This document shows positions 54,281 through 64,000 of a stretch of DNA of 64,000 nt, in pieces. The translations under genes and the position numbers were made by a program. Source of the DNA: Gambelia wislizenii (Eukaryota > Chordata > Lepidosauria > Squamata > Crotaphytidae); the NCBI GenBank assembly GCA_030847615.1, contig JAUMIR010000001.1, positions 84,431,501-84,495,500 of the forward strand. The letters run 5' to 3'. The notes beneath the pieces are model-generated. The model did no database searches. It saw nothing but the letters and a program-made list of their open reading frames with translations, and was not told the DNA's origin. Numbering within the stretch: the stretch's first letter is position 1; every line of letters begins with the position of its first letter.

Positions 54281-55030
54281 GGCTTTTCTTCGCAAACGAA
54301 GATTCAGGAAGGACACATCCCGCACTTTCTGCAAGCGCGCTGATGACTAAAAAGGCCAATCCGAGATAAAAAAGTCCAGTTGCAAAAAGCACAGCAGAAG
54401 GTCTCCTTGGGTGATGTTTTTGGGTTGTGATTCTTTCTGCGTTGTCGTTTCTCTTCAAGACTTGTTCGGCATGAGTTCTCAAATGTTTCAGCATTGTGGA
54501 TAGTGCATCTCCATGCCTCCCGATGTGAGGCCAGGGCGGACCACTGTTGGTGATCAATTTGGCCGAGCCTGAGATGTTGTTTCAGGGAATCTTTGTATCG
54601 CTTTTTTGGAGCGCCCCTCTTACGCTGACCCATGACGAGTTCACCGTAGAGTAGTATTTTTGGGAGGCGATGGTCCTCCATCCTAGAAACGTGCCCTGCC
54701 CAGCGCAACTGCGTTCTCAATATCATGGCCTCAATACTGGTGATCCCTGCTTGCTCAAGGACAGCAACATTTGTCAGTCAGTCCAGTGTATATTTAGGAT
54801 TGTGCGTAGACAGCGCTGATGAAAGCGCTCGAGGAGTCGTAGGTGGTGGCGATAGGTGACCCATGTTTCAGATCCATAAAGGAGGATAGACAGTACAATG
54901 GCTCTATACACACTGATTTTTGTGCTTTGCCTCAGGTGTTTATTGCTCCAGACTCTTTTGTGAAGTCTTCCAAATGCACTATATGCCTTTGCTAATCTGT
55001 GATCGATCTCTTTGTCAATCTTGGCATCTG
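54281..55030 (-). mobile_element. Unassigned LINE 3' end inserted in BovB
   Basis: Same 3' end ctggcttttcttcgcaaacg and same ORF C-terminus as at 32720-33307, extending further 5' (a VTYRHHLRLLERFHQR-like stretch near 54840). BovB coding continues across the gap once this segment is removed. Confidence 0.65.
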
Positions 55031-55788
55031 AGGAATTCTAACAAAAATCTGGCAACAAATATGGAAAATAAAACAATGGCCCACAGACTAGAAATGTTCA
55101 TTATACATTCCAGTTCCCAAGAAAGGGGTTACTAGGGATTGAGCAATCATGGGACTATTAAACTGATCTCCTATGCAAGCAAAGTGATGTTTTAAGATTT
55201 TACAAGCTGTTTTCTACTATATATGGATCAAGAAATGCCAAATTTCCAAAGTGGGTTCAAAAAAGAAAGAGGCACTAGAGATCATGTTACAAACATACAT
55301 TAGATAATGAAATGCATAAAAGAATTTCAGAAGAAAATCAACCTGTGCTTTATAGATTATAGCAAAGTCTTTGACTGTGTAGATCATGCCATGGTTTTGC
55401 TCTGAAAGAAATGGGAATGCCACAACATCTGATTGTCTTGATGCATAACCTGTGCTCTGGACAAGGGGCTACTGTCAAGACACAATATTGACTCAACAGA
55501 ATAGTTTGGCAAGGGGGTCAGACTAGCCTGCAATTTATCACCCTAATTCCTTAATTTATATGCAAAACATATAGAGAGAGTAGGATTAGACTCACCAGAA
55601 GGAGGCATGGAAATTGGATATGCAGATGATACCATATTACTTGCAGAAAATAGCAAAGACTTGGAATGACTACTGGAGAAAGTTAAGGAAGAAAGTGTAA
55701 AAGCAAGGTTACAGTTGAATATTAAGAAGACAAAGATCATGACCATATGGTTTACAGTTTTAAAGTGGGTAATGAAGACATTGAAATA

Positions 55789-56049
55789 CAGAAGGACTCC
55801 CGTAGCCACAGAACCAATATCTGCTATTTCAGTTATCTGTGGACACAAAATAGGGACACATGCCATAGAGTCACACTGGAAAATGCCTAGAGAGGCATCC
55901 TCTCTAGGCATCTTCTGGGTCCACCAACACAACTCTATGATATGTTTTTACCAGAAGTCCTTTTTTAATGTGATTTGCTGTTTTCCATGGTTTCTGGTAT
56001 CTGTGGTTAGTTCGGAAACTGAACCCCTGCAGGTATGGGGGTCCAACTG
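55789..56049. mobile_element. Tigger-like MITE inserted in BovB
   Basis: TA at 55787-55788 and 56050-56051. Left CAGAAGGACTCCCGTAGCC, right GGTATGGGGGTCCAACTG. It is related to the family at 8226-8504. Confidence 0.6.
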
Positions 56050-56644
56050 TAGTTAGACATTCCCTATACCTTGGCTCAGGAGACTGCAGTGAAAAAAAAA
56101 TCAGAAGACAATGATGATTTGGAAAGGCAGGCATGAAGGAACTTTATAAAATACTCAAATGTAAAGGCTTAGCATTAAATAGCAAATTCAGAATAATCCA
56201 GGTCATCGTTTCTCCCATTACTATGTATAGTTGTGAAAGCTGGATAGTAAAGAAAGCTGATAGGAAGAAAATCAACTCATTTGAAATATAGTGCTGACAA
56301 AGAGTTCTACAGATACCATGGGGCTATTTAAAAAACAAACGGATTGTTCTTAGAGGAAATCAAGCCAGAACTCTCCCTAGTAGTGAAGATTACTTGAGGC
56401 AAATAACAACAACAAACAAATCGATCCTTAGGGCCCTCTTGATGTTGAACTTATGTCAGAGTTTTTCCGGGGGATGGGAAGGGTGTGAACAAAAGATTGG
56501 TAAGGAAATAGACTGAAAGAAATGAAGCATTGAATTAATTTTAGGAGGGTCCATGGTCAGGGTAACCAGGTCCTTCTCAAATCTGCATCTGGCAGAGTCA
56601 GTGGATAGAATTATTTTGTAAATTAATGATTTAGCAACATCTTT

Positions 56645-56722
56645 TTAAGTTATTGTAAGCTGCCTTGAATCCCATTTTTGGGAGAAAGGTGGGATATGAA
56701 TTAAATAAATAAGTAAGTATCA
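56645..56722 (+). mobile_element. L2-like 3' tail
   Basis: Reads gtaagctgccttgaatccca, gggagaaaggtgggatatga and a short (aata) run, as at 10130-10197. Confidence 0.55.
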
Positions 56723-57550
56723 GTTCATAGCCAAAGTGACCTTTGGGAGGCATGTGCTTCAGGTGGTAGTTGCACCTTGAAGAGAGTGTAATGCAGCCTT
56801 CCTACCCAGAGATCATGGATTTGGTAGACTCCAGTCAAGGATGTCCTCTCCATACTGCTGGGAAACAGAACATTTGTATTTACTGTGCAAGTTCTTTTTC
56901 TGCAATAGCTTGCAGGGTACCCTACACACCCAATAGGGTTGTTGCTACTGGATGGGGTCTAGTTGCTCTGGATCAGCTACGATATGTGTCCTTAAGTCTG
57001 GGGAGATCCATAGAGCTTTCTGTTCCTTCATTGGGAGGAGGGTTGAGCTCTCTCCCACTTAGGACAAAGGAAAGATAAAGTACAAGCCTGTTTCTTGAGT
57101 CAATGGGGAAAAGCAGGACCCAAGGATACCATCCCCTTAATTGCAGAAAAGAAATCTTCATGGTAAGCAACAATTGTTCCATTTTCCAGCAGCGTGGGGA
57201 AGTAGTCCTTTAGATTGGAGGTAGTCCTTTAGACTTGAAGCATTTTCAAACATCACTCCCTCAGACAGTGAACTGTTGGCTGGCTGAATGTCTGTCAGTT
57301 TGACAATGAAATCAGGACTGCCCAAATGTGCAGGTGTACTGCATTTATAAATTGTAAAGGAAAAGAATGTCTGTTTAAAAAGCAAAACAAATAGTCTTTC
57401 AATGATCTCTTTCATATGCTATACAAATATGGTTCAAAAGGAATCAAAGAGGGGAAAGGACAGATTTTTCTGCTCCCTAGTCCCACTGCATTAATATAGC
57501 TATAAAATTATCATGTTCAATATTGGTATTCTGAAATCTAGTTCTTAAGT

Positions 57551-57975
57551 ATGAAGTTTCCTTATACCAGGTCAAACTAGTTGTCTGTTTAGCCCAGTAT
57601 TGTCTATCTTGACTCACAGTGGCTCTTCTGAGGCAAAAGGTTTCCCATCACTTACTGCCTTGTAGTACAACAGAGTAAGATCTTATTTCCAGGGGTGATA
57701 GGGACAGAGGTGCCCTGTTACTCTTCAGAACCTCCTTCCCCTGCAATATATGGTTGCTGTTCTAAACTGGTTAGAGCCCAGAACTGGAATTCTTCTTTGG
57801 GGGGGGGGGAGGGTATGCATTGGCACAGCAACATTTTGCTGCAGGACTTTTTGTACATTCTTCTTACCATCAGGGAGTCACACTGTTGGAATGATCTGCA
57901 TCTTCCACCATCATACCTGGAGATGCTATTTTCATGCATAGCATATGTTCTGTCATTCAACTTTGGCACCTCTTT
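57551..57975 (-). mobile_element. tRNA-derived SINE fragments
   Basis: 57551-57650 (ttataccaggtcaaactagt, agcccagtattgtctat, cagtggctctt) and 57890-57975 (acctggagatgctat, catgcatagcatatgttctg) match the body and tRNA-like head of a common squamate SINE. About 200 bases of other sequence separate them. Confidence 0.5.
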
Positions 57976-58599
57976 AAAATCCAGTGCCTAAGATCCTTGT
58001 TGGCACACATCAGCAAAGACTCATTCGATAGATGGTATGAGAGGGGAGCCAGAGAGCCCCCATGCACAGCATGTCTGATGTTGGATCCCACATGATGCAT
58101 GATGCTATTGGGATGTGCAAGATCAAGGGTTGTGGTATATAGGAACTATTGAAAAGCTCTGCAGTATTGGACAGAACATCATGTAGCCCTTTAAGCCCCA
58201 GTCAGCTTGTTTACTATACAAGTTCATAACAAAATGAGGGTTTGTTTAGCAATATGCATGTGTACACAAGCATAATTCTCTGAATTCATACCCCTAATGT
58301 CAAATTCGATATCCAAAATTTTGTATCACAGAAACTCCTAAGGGGGGAATACAAGTCAAAATTGCTTTTGTTAATATTACATCTCTTTGCCTGCTGGTAC
58401 TAAGTAACTGGTAGCATGGGGATCGTATTAAAAAGTTCATTAACAATAGATGCAAAATGAAGACAAATAGCAGTGCTGTTCCCATTGCCTCTGAAATGGG
58501 ATAGAATATGCAGTGTAGGTGTTTCTAGAAAGAAAGGAACAATTGGCTAATGATAATGTTGATTAACATTAGCTGTTTATTGATTACAGCATGCCTGTA

Positions 58600-58692
58600 T
58601 GCTAAAGGATCTTGTAGCACCTTTGAGACTAACTGAGAGAAAGAAGTTGTAGCATAAGCTTTCATAGACTTGGTCTACTTCCTCAGATGCAT
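58600..58692 (-). mobile_element. Penelope-like element tail (candidate)
   Basis: The + strand reads atcttgtagcacctttgaga, ctaactgagagaaagaagtt and tcctcagatgcatgg, a common squamate tail linked to Penelope-like elements. No coding part is present. Confidence 0.5.
58652..58686 (-). ncRNA. Hammerhead-ribozyme-like core (candidate)
   Basis: On the minus strand: CTGAGGA (CUGANGA), one extra A, a 6-bp stem GTAGAC / GTCTAT (one G-U) around CAA, then GAAA, a 3-bp helix III (AGC / GCT, loop TTAT) and U-A at the cleavage position. Helix I pairing is not evident. Core and helices II and III fit the fold; activity is inference. Confidence 0.45.
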
Positions 58693-59037
58693 GGAGACCT
58701 GTAGCATGCCTGTAGAATATGAAATTATTTACAAACAAATCCTAGAGCGAAGGTGGGAAACATTCTCCCCTGAAGGGTACATGTCCTTGGGGATAATGTG
58801 GCTGTGTGCCAATAGGGAGTGGAACCACTCTCCTTTTTTTACAGGCACATACTCAACATCACCCCACCCATCCTTCAAGCCATTCACACATGCATACACA
58901 CCCTCCCCACCTCAGTTTATTCATGTTGCCCCCCCCCATCTATTCATACACATTCTGTAAGGAGCTTGTACACCCATTTACTCCCTCTCACTCCAATTTG
59001 CATTGTGGAGAACCTTCTATTTCCCCAGTAGAAGGAT

Positions 59038-61815
59038 TCATAGAATCATAGAATTGCAGAGTTGGAAGAGACCACAAGGGCCATCCAGTCCAACGCCCTG
59101 CCATGCAGGAAATCATGATCAAAGATTCCCCAACAGATGGCAATCCAGCCTCTGTTTAAAGACCTCCAAGGAAGGAGACCCCACCACGCTCCGGGGGATT
59201 GTGTTCCACTGCCGAACAGCTCTTACTGTCAAAAAGTTCCTCCTAATGTTGAGGTGGAATCTCTGTTCCTGGAGCTTGCACCCATTGCTCTGTGTTCCAG
59301 TCTCTGGAGCAGCAGAAAACAAGCCTGTGACATCCCTTCAAATACTTAAACAGGGCTATCATATCGCCTCTTAACCATCTTTTTTCCAGGCTAAACATAC
59401 CCACCTCCCTAAGTCTCTCCTCATAAGGCATCATTTCCAGACCTTTCACCATTTTAGTTGCCCTTCTCTGGACATGCTCCAATTTGTCAATATCCTTTTT
59501 GAATTGTGGTGCCCAGAACTGGACACAGTATTCTAAGTGAGGTCTGACCAAGGCAGAATAGAGTGGCACTATTACTTCCCTTGATCTAGACACTATACTT
59601 CTATTGATACAGCCCAAAATCGCATTGGCCTTTTTAGCTGCCGCATCACATTGTTGGCTCATGTTCAACTTGTGGTCTACTAGGACTCATAGATCCCTTT
59701 CGCACGTAGTCTCATTCAGCCAGGTCTCTCCCATCCTATATTTATGCATATCATTTTGCACCCTAAATGCAGTACTTTTACATTTCTCCGTATTGAATTT
59801 CATTTTGTTAGCTTTGGCCCAGCTCTCCAGTCTATCCAGGTCATTCTGAATTTTGATCCTGTCCTCTAGGGTATTAGCTACTCCTCCTAATTTGGTGTCA
59901 TCTGCAAATTTGATAAGTATGCCCCTAATTCCCTCATCCAAGTCATTGATACAGATGTTGAATAGCACTGGGCCCAGGACAGAACTCTGTGGCACCCCAC
60001 TGGTCACATCTTTCCAAGACGAAGGGCAGCCACTGCTGAGCACCCTTTGGGTTCGGCTGGTCAACCAATTACAAATCCATTGAACAGTTAACTTGTCTAG
60101 CCCACATTTTACAAGCTTGTTTGCAAGAATGTCATGGGGAACCTTGTCAAAGGCCTTACTGAAATCAAGGTATGTGATGTCCACAGCATTCCCTTCATCT
60201 ATGAAGCTGGTAGCTTTATCAAAAAAAGAGATCAGATTAGTCTGGCATGACTTGTTTCTCTGAAACCCATGTTGACTTTTTGTGATTATGGCATTGCCTT
60301 CTAAATGTTCACAGACTCTCTGATTAATGATCTGCTCTAGAATCTTCCCTGGTATTGATGTCAGACTAACTGGACGATAATTGTTGGTATCCTCTTTTTT
60401 CCCCTTTTTGAAGATGGGAACAACGTTTGCCCTCCTCCAGTCTGCTGGGACTTCTCCTGTTCTCCAGGAGTTCTCAAATATTATTGCCAATGGCTCTGAG
60501 ATTATATTTGCCAGCTCTTTTAATACTCTTGGATGTAGTTCATCTGGTCCTGGAGATTTAAATTCATTTAGATTAAGAAGGTGTTCCTGTACTACCTCTT
60601 TACTTATTTTGAGCTGGATTTCCCCTATTGTGTCCTCTGTTCCATTATCCTCAGGTTGGTCCTCCTTTTCCTTTTCTGAAAACACTGAGGCAAAGAAGGT
60701 GTTGAGTAATTCTGCCTTTTCTCTGTCCCCTGTTAGCATTTTGCCATCTTCTCCACGTAGTGGCCCTATCGTTTCCTTCTTCCTCCTTTTGCTGTGGACA
60801 TACCCAAAAAACCCCTTTTTATTGTTCTTAACCTCTCTAGCAAGCCTGAGCTCATTCTGCGCTTTAGCTTTTCTGACTTTACTCCTACACGTGTTCGCTA
60901 TCTGTTTGAATTCTTCTTTGGTGATTTCCCCCCTTTTCCATTTCCTATACATGTTCCGTTTAAAACTTAGCTCCATTGAAAGTTCTTTAGTCATCCATCC
61001 TGGTTTCTTGAGACACCTCCCATTTTTCTTCCTCAATGGTACTGTTTGAAATTGTGCCTTCAGTATCTCCCTTTTGAGAAAGTCCCATCCATCTTGAGGT
61101 CTCTTCTCTTTTAGTATTCCTGACCATGGGATCACCCCCAGTATTTCCCTGAGTTTATTGAAATCAGCTCTCCTAAAGTCAAGAATGCGTGTCTGACTAT
61201 GCCTGGCTTCTCCTTTCCATTGTATAACAAACTCCAGGAGAACATGATCACTCTCACCTAAGGATCCCACCCCTTGCACCCCATTAACCAGGTCATCTCT
61301 GTTTGTTAGGATCAGATCTAAAATAGCTTGTTGCCTCTTCCACCTTTTGGACCATGAAATTGTCTTCCAGGCATGTAAGGAATTTGCTAGACCTTGAAGT
61401 TTTGGCTGAGTTAGATTGCCAGCAAATATCAGGATAGTTGAAGTCACCCATCACTACTACATCTCTCCTTTCTGCATGTGTGTTCATCTGTTCTAGAAAG
61501 GCATCATCCAATTCCTCCGTCTGATTTGGGGGTCTGTAGTAGAGTCCCACAATAACATCCCTGTTGTTTCCCTCCCCTTTAATTTTTATCCAGATGCTCT
61601 CCACCTGGCTTCCAGTATTGATGTCGTGGATCACTTCACTGGTGTAAATATCCCTGACATATAATGCTATTCCTCCTCCTTTCCTGTTTGGCCTGTTTCT
61701 CCTATAAAGGTTATACCCCTCTATTCCTACATTCCAATCATGAGACTCCACCAGGTTTCAGTTTTGTAGTGCGAGGAGTTCAAGTTCATCTTGCTTATTT
61801 CCCATGCTCTGTGCA
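59038..61815 (-). mobile_element. CR1 LINE, long 5'-truncated copy
   Basis: The minus strand runs from an endonuclease domain (about 61750) through RT to the 3' end with the ATTCTATG-type repeat at 59038-59056. The 5' end lies near 61815 ('MHRAWEISK'-type sequence, inside the pre-endonuclease part). Few disabling changes were found: a frameshift near 61330, one stop at about 59685 and a frameshift near 59325. No clear target duplication was identified, as is usual for CR1. Confidence 0.88.
59119..61751 (-). pseudogene. CR1 ORF2 (endonuclease and reverse transcriptase)
   Basis: The endonuclease shows [27 protein letters not shown] and [13 protein letters not shown]. After the frameshift the frame continues with [14 protein letters not shown] and GESDHVLLEF. 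RT motifs are KSPGPDELHPRVLKEL, NYRPVSLTSIPGKILE, QHGFQRNKSCQTNLI, TYLDFSKAFDKVPHDIL, SGVPQSSVLGPVLFNICIND and catalytic IKFADDTKLGG (FADD). The C-terminal part ([19 protein letters not shown]) follows a GGA-to-TGA-like stop in the same frame. It would nick DNA and prime reverse transcription of its own RNA. The copy is close to intact but cannot be translated whole. Confidence 0.88.
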
Positions 61816-61819
61816 TTAT

Positions 61820-63685
61820 TCCATTGCATTATTCCATTGCACATTGCATTTGATGGGGCATCTGTCCAGATGAGAAACTTTGTATGGAAGATGTGGACCC
61901 TTCCTCTTTGCCCTCCTGTTGCCATTACAATTTGGTCTGGATCACCTGTGCCTACAGTTTACATTGCCACCAAATGTGCCACTGAAATGAATGGTACCTG
62001 TTTTGGCAATGAAATTGCAGGATAAGGGTAGAACCAGAACATGACACTAGTGAACTAATTGATTAAAGTCCTTCACCGCCCACATTCAGAACATTAAAAC
62101 CTGCAATTTGCATTAGAAAGAAAGTATTGGAACAATTAATGGTTTTCCCTTAAAGCATATTTTAAGGAATGAGGTGTAGATGCAGTATGTGAGCTAGCTG
62201 GAGAGGATAAGAAGCCCTCCTTCTTCAGCAAGCAAGGGGCAGGGAATTCAGAGACTGTGAGCTGAGTGGGGAAACAGAAGGGTTGCCTCCAACCTACAGG
62301 TTCTCCAGCCCTGCCTTAGCAAGAGATTCCAGGAACACTTACACCTTCAGTTGTCAGATGTTTAAAGGTAAATTGGATGGGGAGGACACAGAATGAGGTT
62401 CTAGATACTACTTTTAATCTGTTCCTTTCCTTTAGTGATTCGAAGCAAATTATTACCAAGGTCTTAAAGTCTCTTCTTGCCAACTGCCCCTGCAGTTAAA
62501 CTATTCTGATGGCTTTCTCGTTTGTTGGCTGGTTGTTGGTTAGTCACTTCAGTGGTCTTTTTAAACATTTCCTTTAAAAGATATTTTACAATCTGCATAA
62601 ATTATGAAAATCAAGTAACATTTTTTCCCTTTTTAATCCATTTTTCACTTATTTCTGGAAAAGAGACATAGAGGTCCTTATCTATAGAAATACTTTTTAG
62701 TTCCCCTGCTCTTACCGTAACACTTGGCAAATTTTTAACAGATCAAGCGTGCATTTTCATGTCCTTCTAAACTGAGTGAATTTTGCACCCAGTAGTGGAT
62801 TTCATGACTGTACAGAATCTCAAAATGCAGCTAACCCTCATGATACCCCACTAGAATTCAGGTCTTTGAAAAGGTCTGTGTTCTGTCAGGAATGGATAGC
62901 ACATAGTCTTCCCTAGCAGCCTTTGTCAAAAGCTGTCTAGCTCTTATAAAATTGCTTTCCTGGATTAGACTAAAGTTAATTCTAAGGCAGTACATTGCCT
63001 CCATCCATGTATCTACGAACATCACTAGCAGGTTGGAATGGGAGTAGACCTCTGTTGTTGGTCTTCAGAATCTTAGATGAGCAGAGCTAGATCTAAAGGG
63101 GCTTACTTTACAACAGGACTGATTCAAGAGAAACTTAATGGTATATCCAGTTGATAAGTAAAACAGTTACTGGATGACTGCTGGATACAGATCTTTTGAA
63201 ATAAATGTCTTCTTACCATCTTACTACCTCTGGGTTTTCTATGCTCAGCAGGGAGGTTGGTTTAGATGGCCTTTAAGCCCTCCTCCAAATCTGGTTCAGT
63301 TCTGTGAAATCAAATAGTTCATGCTGTCAGTCTGCATACCAAGAATAGACTTCATGGAGTCCACATTTTGTTCCAGATGTTCACTTTAGATGAAACTGAT
63401 GGATGCTCCAAACAGCCTTATCCAAATAATATGGAAGTCTTTTTCCAGACTTAGTGCTACTATGTATTCTTAGTTTACTGTATTCTCACAAAAAAATTCC
63501 CAAGAAAAGCTAGGTACCGTTCTGCAGTATACCCCTAAGCATAGCCTAGCAAACCAGCATTGTGGATTTCATAGCTCATATCGGTTCTGTCTTCTATTAG
63601 TTATCCTGACATCCCATCTGCTGGGAGCTTAGAAATAGAGCTTTACTCTGCTATTGGTCCTCTTAACAGATATTATTTTTAATAC
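61820..63685 (+). other. Intergenic or LYST intron sequence, unassigned
   Basis: No repeat family or exon was recognised. The remaining WD40 exons of LYST were looked for and not found. Confidence 0.4.
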
Positions 63686-63689
63686 AGAC

Positions 63690-64000
63690 TTGAGAAGTTT
63701 ATATCCTACAAAGTACAATCTCAGGATTCAGTCTTGTCCCCTATGCTGTATAACATCTACATGAAACCACTGGGAGAGGTTATCTGGAGGTTGGAGTCAG
63801 ATGTCACCAGTATGCTGATGATACCCAGCTCTATTATGCCTTTCCACCAAATTCCAAGGAAGCTGTTCCTGTGGCTAAACCAGTGCCTGGCAGCTGTAAT
63901 GGACTGGATGAGAGCAAACAAACTGAAGCTTAATCCAGACAAGAGAGAAGCACTCCTGATCAGCTGAAAGACAGATCTGGGAATAGAGATCCAGCCTGTG
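63690..64000 (+). mobile_element. L2-like LINE, cut by the window edge
   Basis: The + strand encodes VLSPMLYNIYMKPLGEVIW, a YADDTQLYYA box (in a second frame at about 63810) and WMRANKLKLNPDKREALLIS. It is the same family as 18423-19715. One frameshift is seen before the YADD box. Confidence 0.7.

Larger units (their letters stand above)
53990..56460 (+). mobile_element. BovB/RTE LINE, interrupted by a LINE and a MITE
   Basis: Three collinear pieces. 53990-54280 encodes IKALGRNRSPGTDGMPL; 55030-55788 encodes the RT core (RGTRDHVTNI, an IDYSKVFDCVDH-like stretch, YADDTILLAENSKDL, LQLNIKKTKIMTIW); 56050-56460 encodes the C-terminal part in broken frames. These match BovB RT order. Stops and frameshifts are frequent, so the copy is old. 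The left boundary is approximate. Confidence 0.7.

Noticed and set aside
60381..61049. 222-codon frame on the + strand
   Set aside because: Antisense shadow of the CR1 reverse transcriptase.
62000..63690. Possible remaining LYST exon
   Set aside because: No WD40-like translation with AG/GT borders and the required phase was found.

Overview
The window is vertebrate nuclear DNA, almost certainly from a squamate reptile (lizard or snake). It has multi-exon genes with GT-AG introns and a dense squamate-type repeat load: CR1, L2-like and BovB/RTE LINEs, Penelope-like elements, a DIRS element, an Ngaro-like element, tRNA- and 5S-derived SINEs, and many Tigger-like MITEs. The species call is inference from this repeat mix; no diagnostic locus names the species.

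The only host gene found is LYST (lysosomal trafficking regulator), on the + strand. Twenty-one consecutive coding exons lie between 17294 and 53250. They give 3054 nt of coding sequence, with phases that fit at every junction and no internal stop. They encode the region before the PH-BEACH module, the PH-like domain, the whole BEACH domain and the first C-terminal WD40 repeats. The upstream exons lie to the left of the window. The last WD40 exons were not found in the 10.7 kb after 53250 and are presumed to lie to the right.

Layout: 1-795 degenerate tandem repeats and a Penelope-like tail. 796-7046 a DIRS retrotransposon with inverted termini, internal complementary region, gag, RT/RNase H and tyrosine recombinase. 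7195-10197 BovB, two MITEs, a Penelope-like element with a GIY-YIG remnant, and an L2 tail. About 11207-16672 a minus-strand Ngaro-like element that has lost its recombinase. 17294-53250 LYST exons with repeat-filled introns. These introns include an L2 about 65 nt from an acceptor, a MITE about 12 nt from a donor, a LINE/MITE nest at 32711-35163, and a 1.34 kb MITE expanded by a 103-bp hairpin minisatellite at 41056-42396. 53251-64000 is probable LYST intron with a BovB copy split by a LINE and a MITE, a long CR1 at 59038-61815 with a few disabling changes, and an L2 at the right edge.

No new multi-gene system was recognised. The most interesting signals are hammerhead-ribozyme-like cores in the Penelope-like tails, the alternating hairpin minisatellite inside a MITE, the readable DIRS replication architecture, and the Ngaro deletion junction at the element's own terminal repeat.
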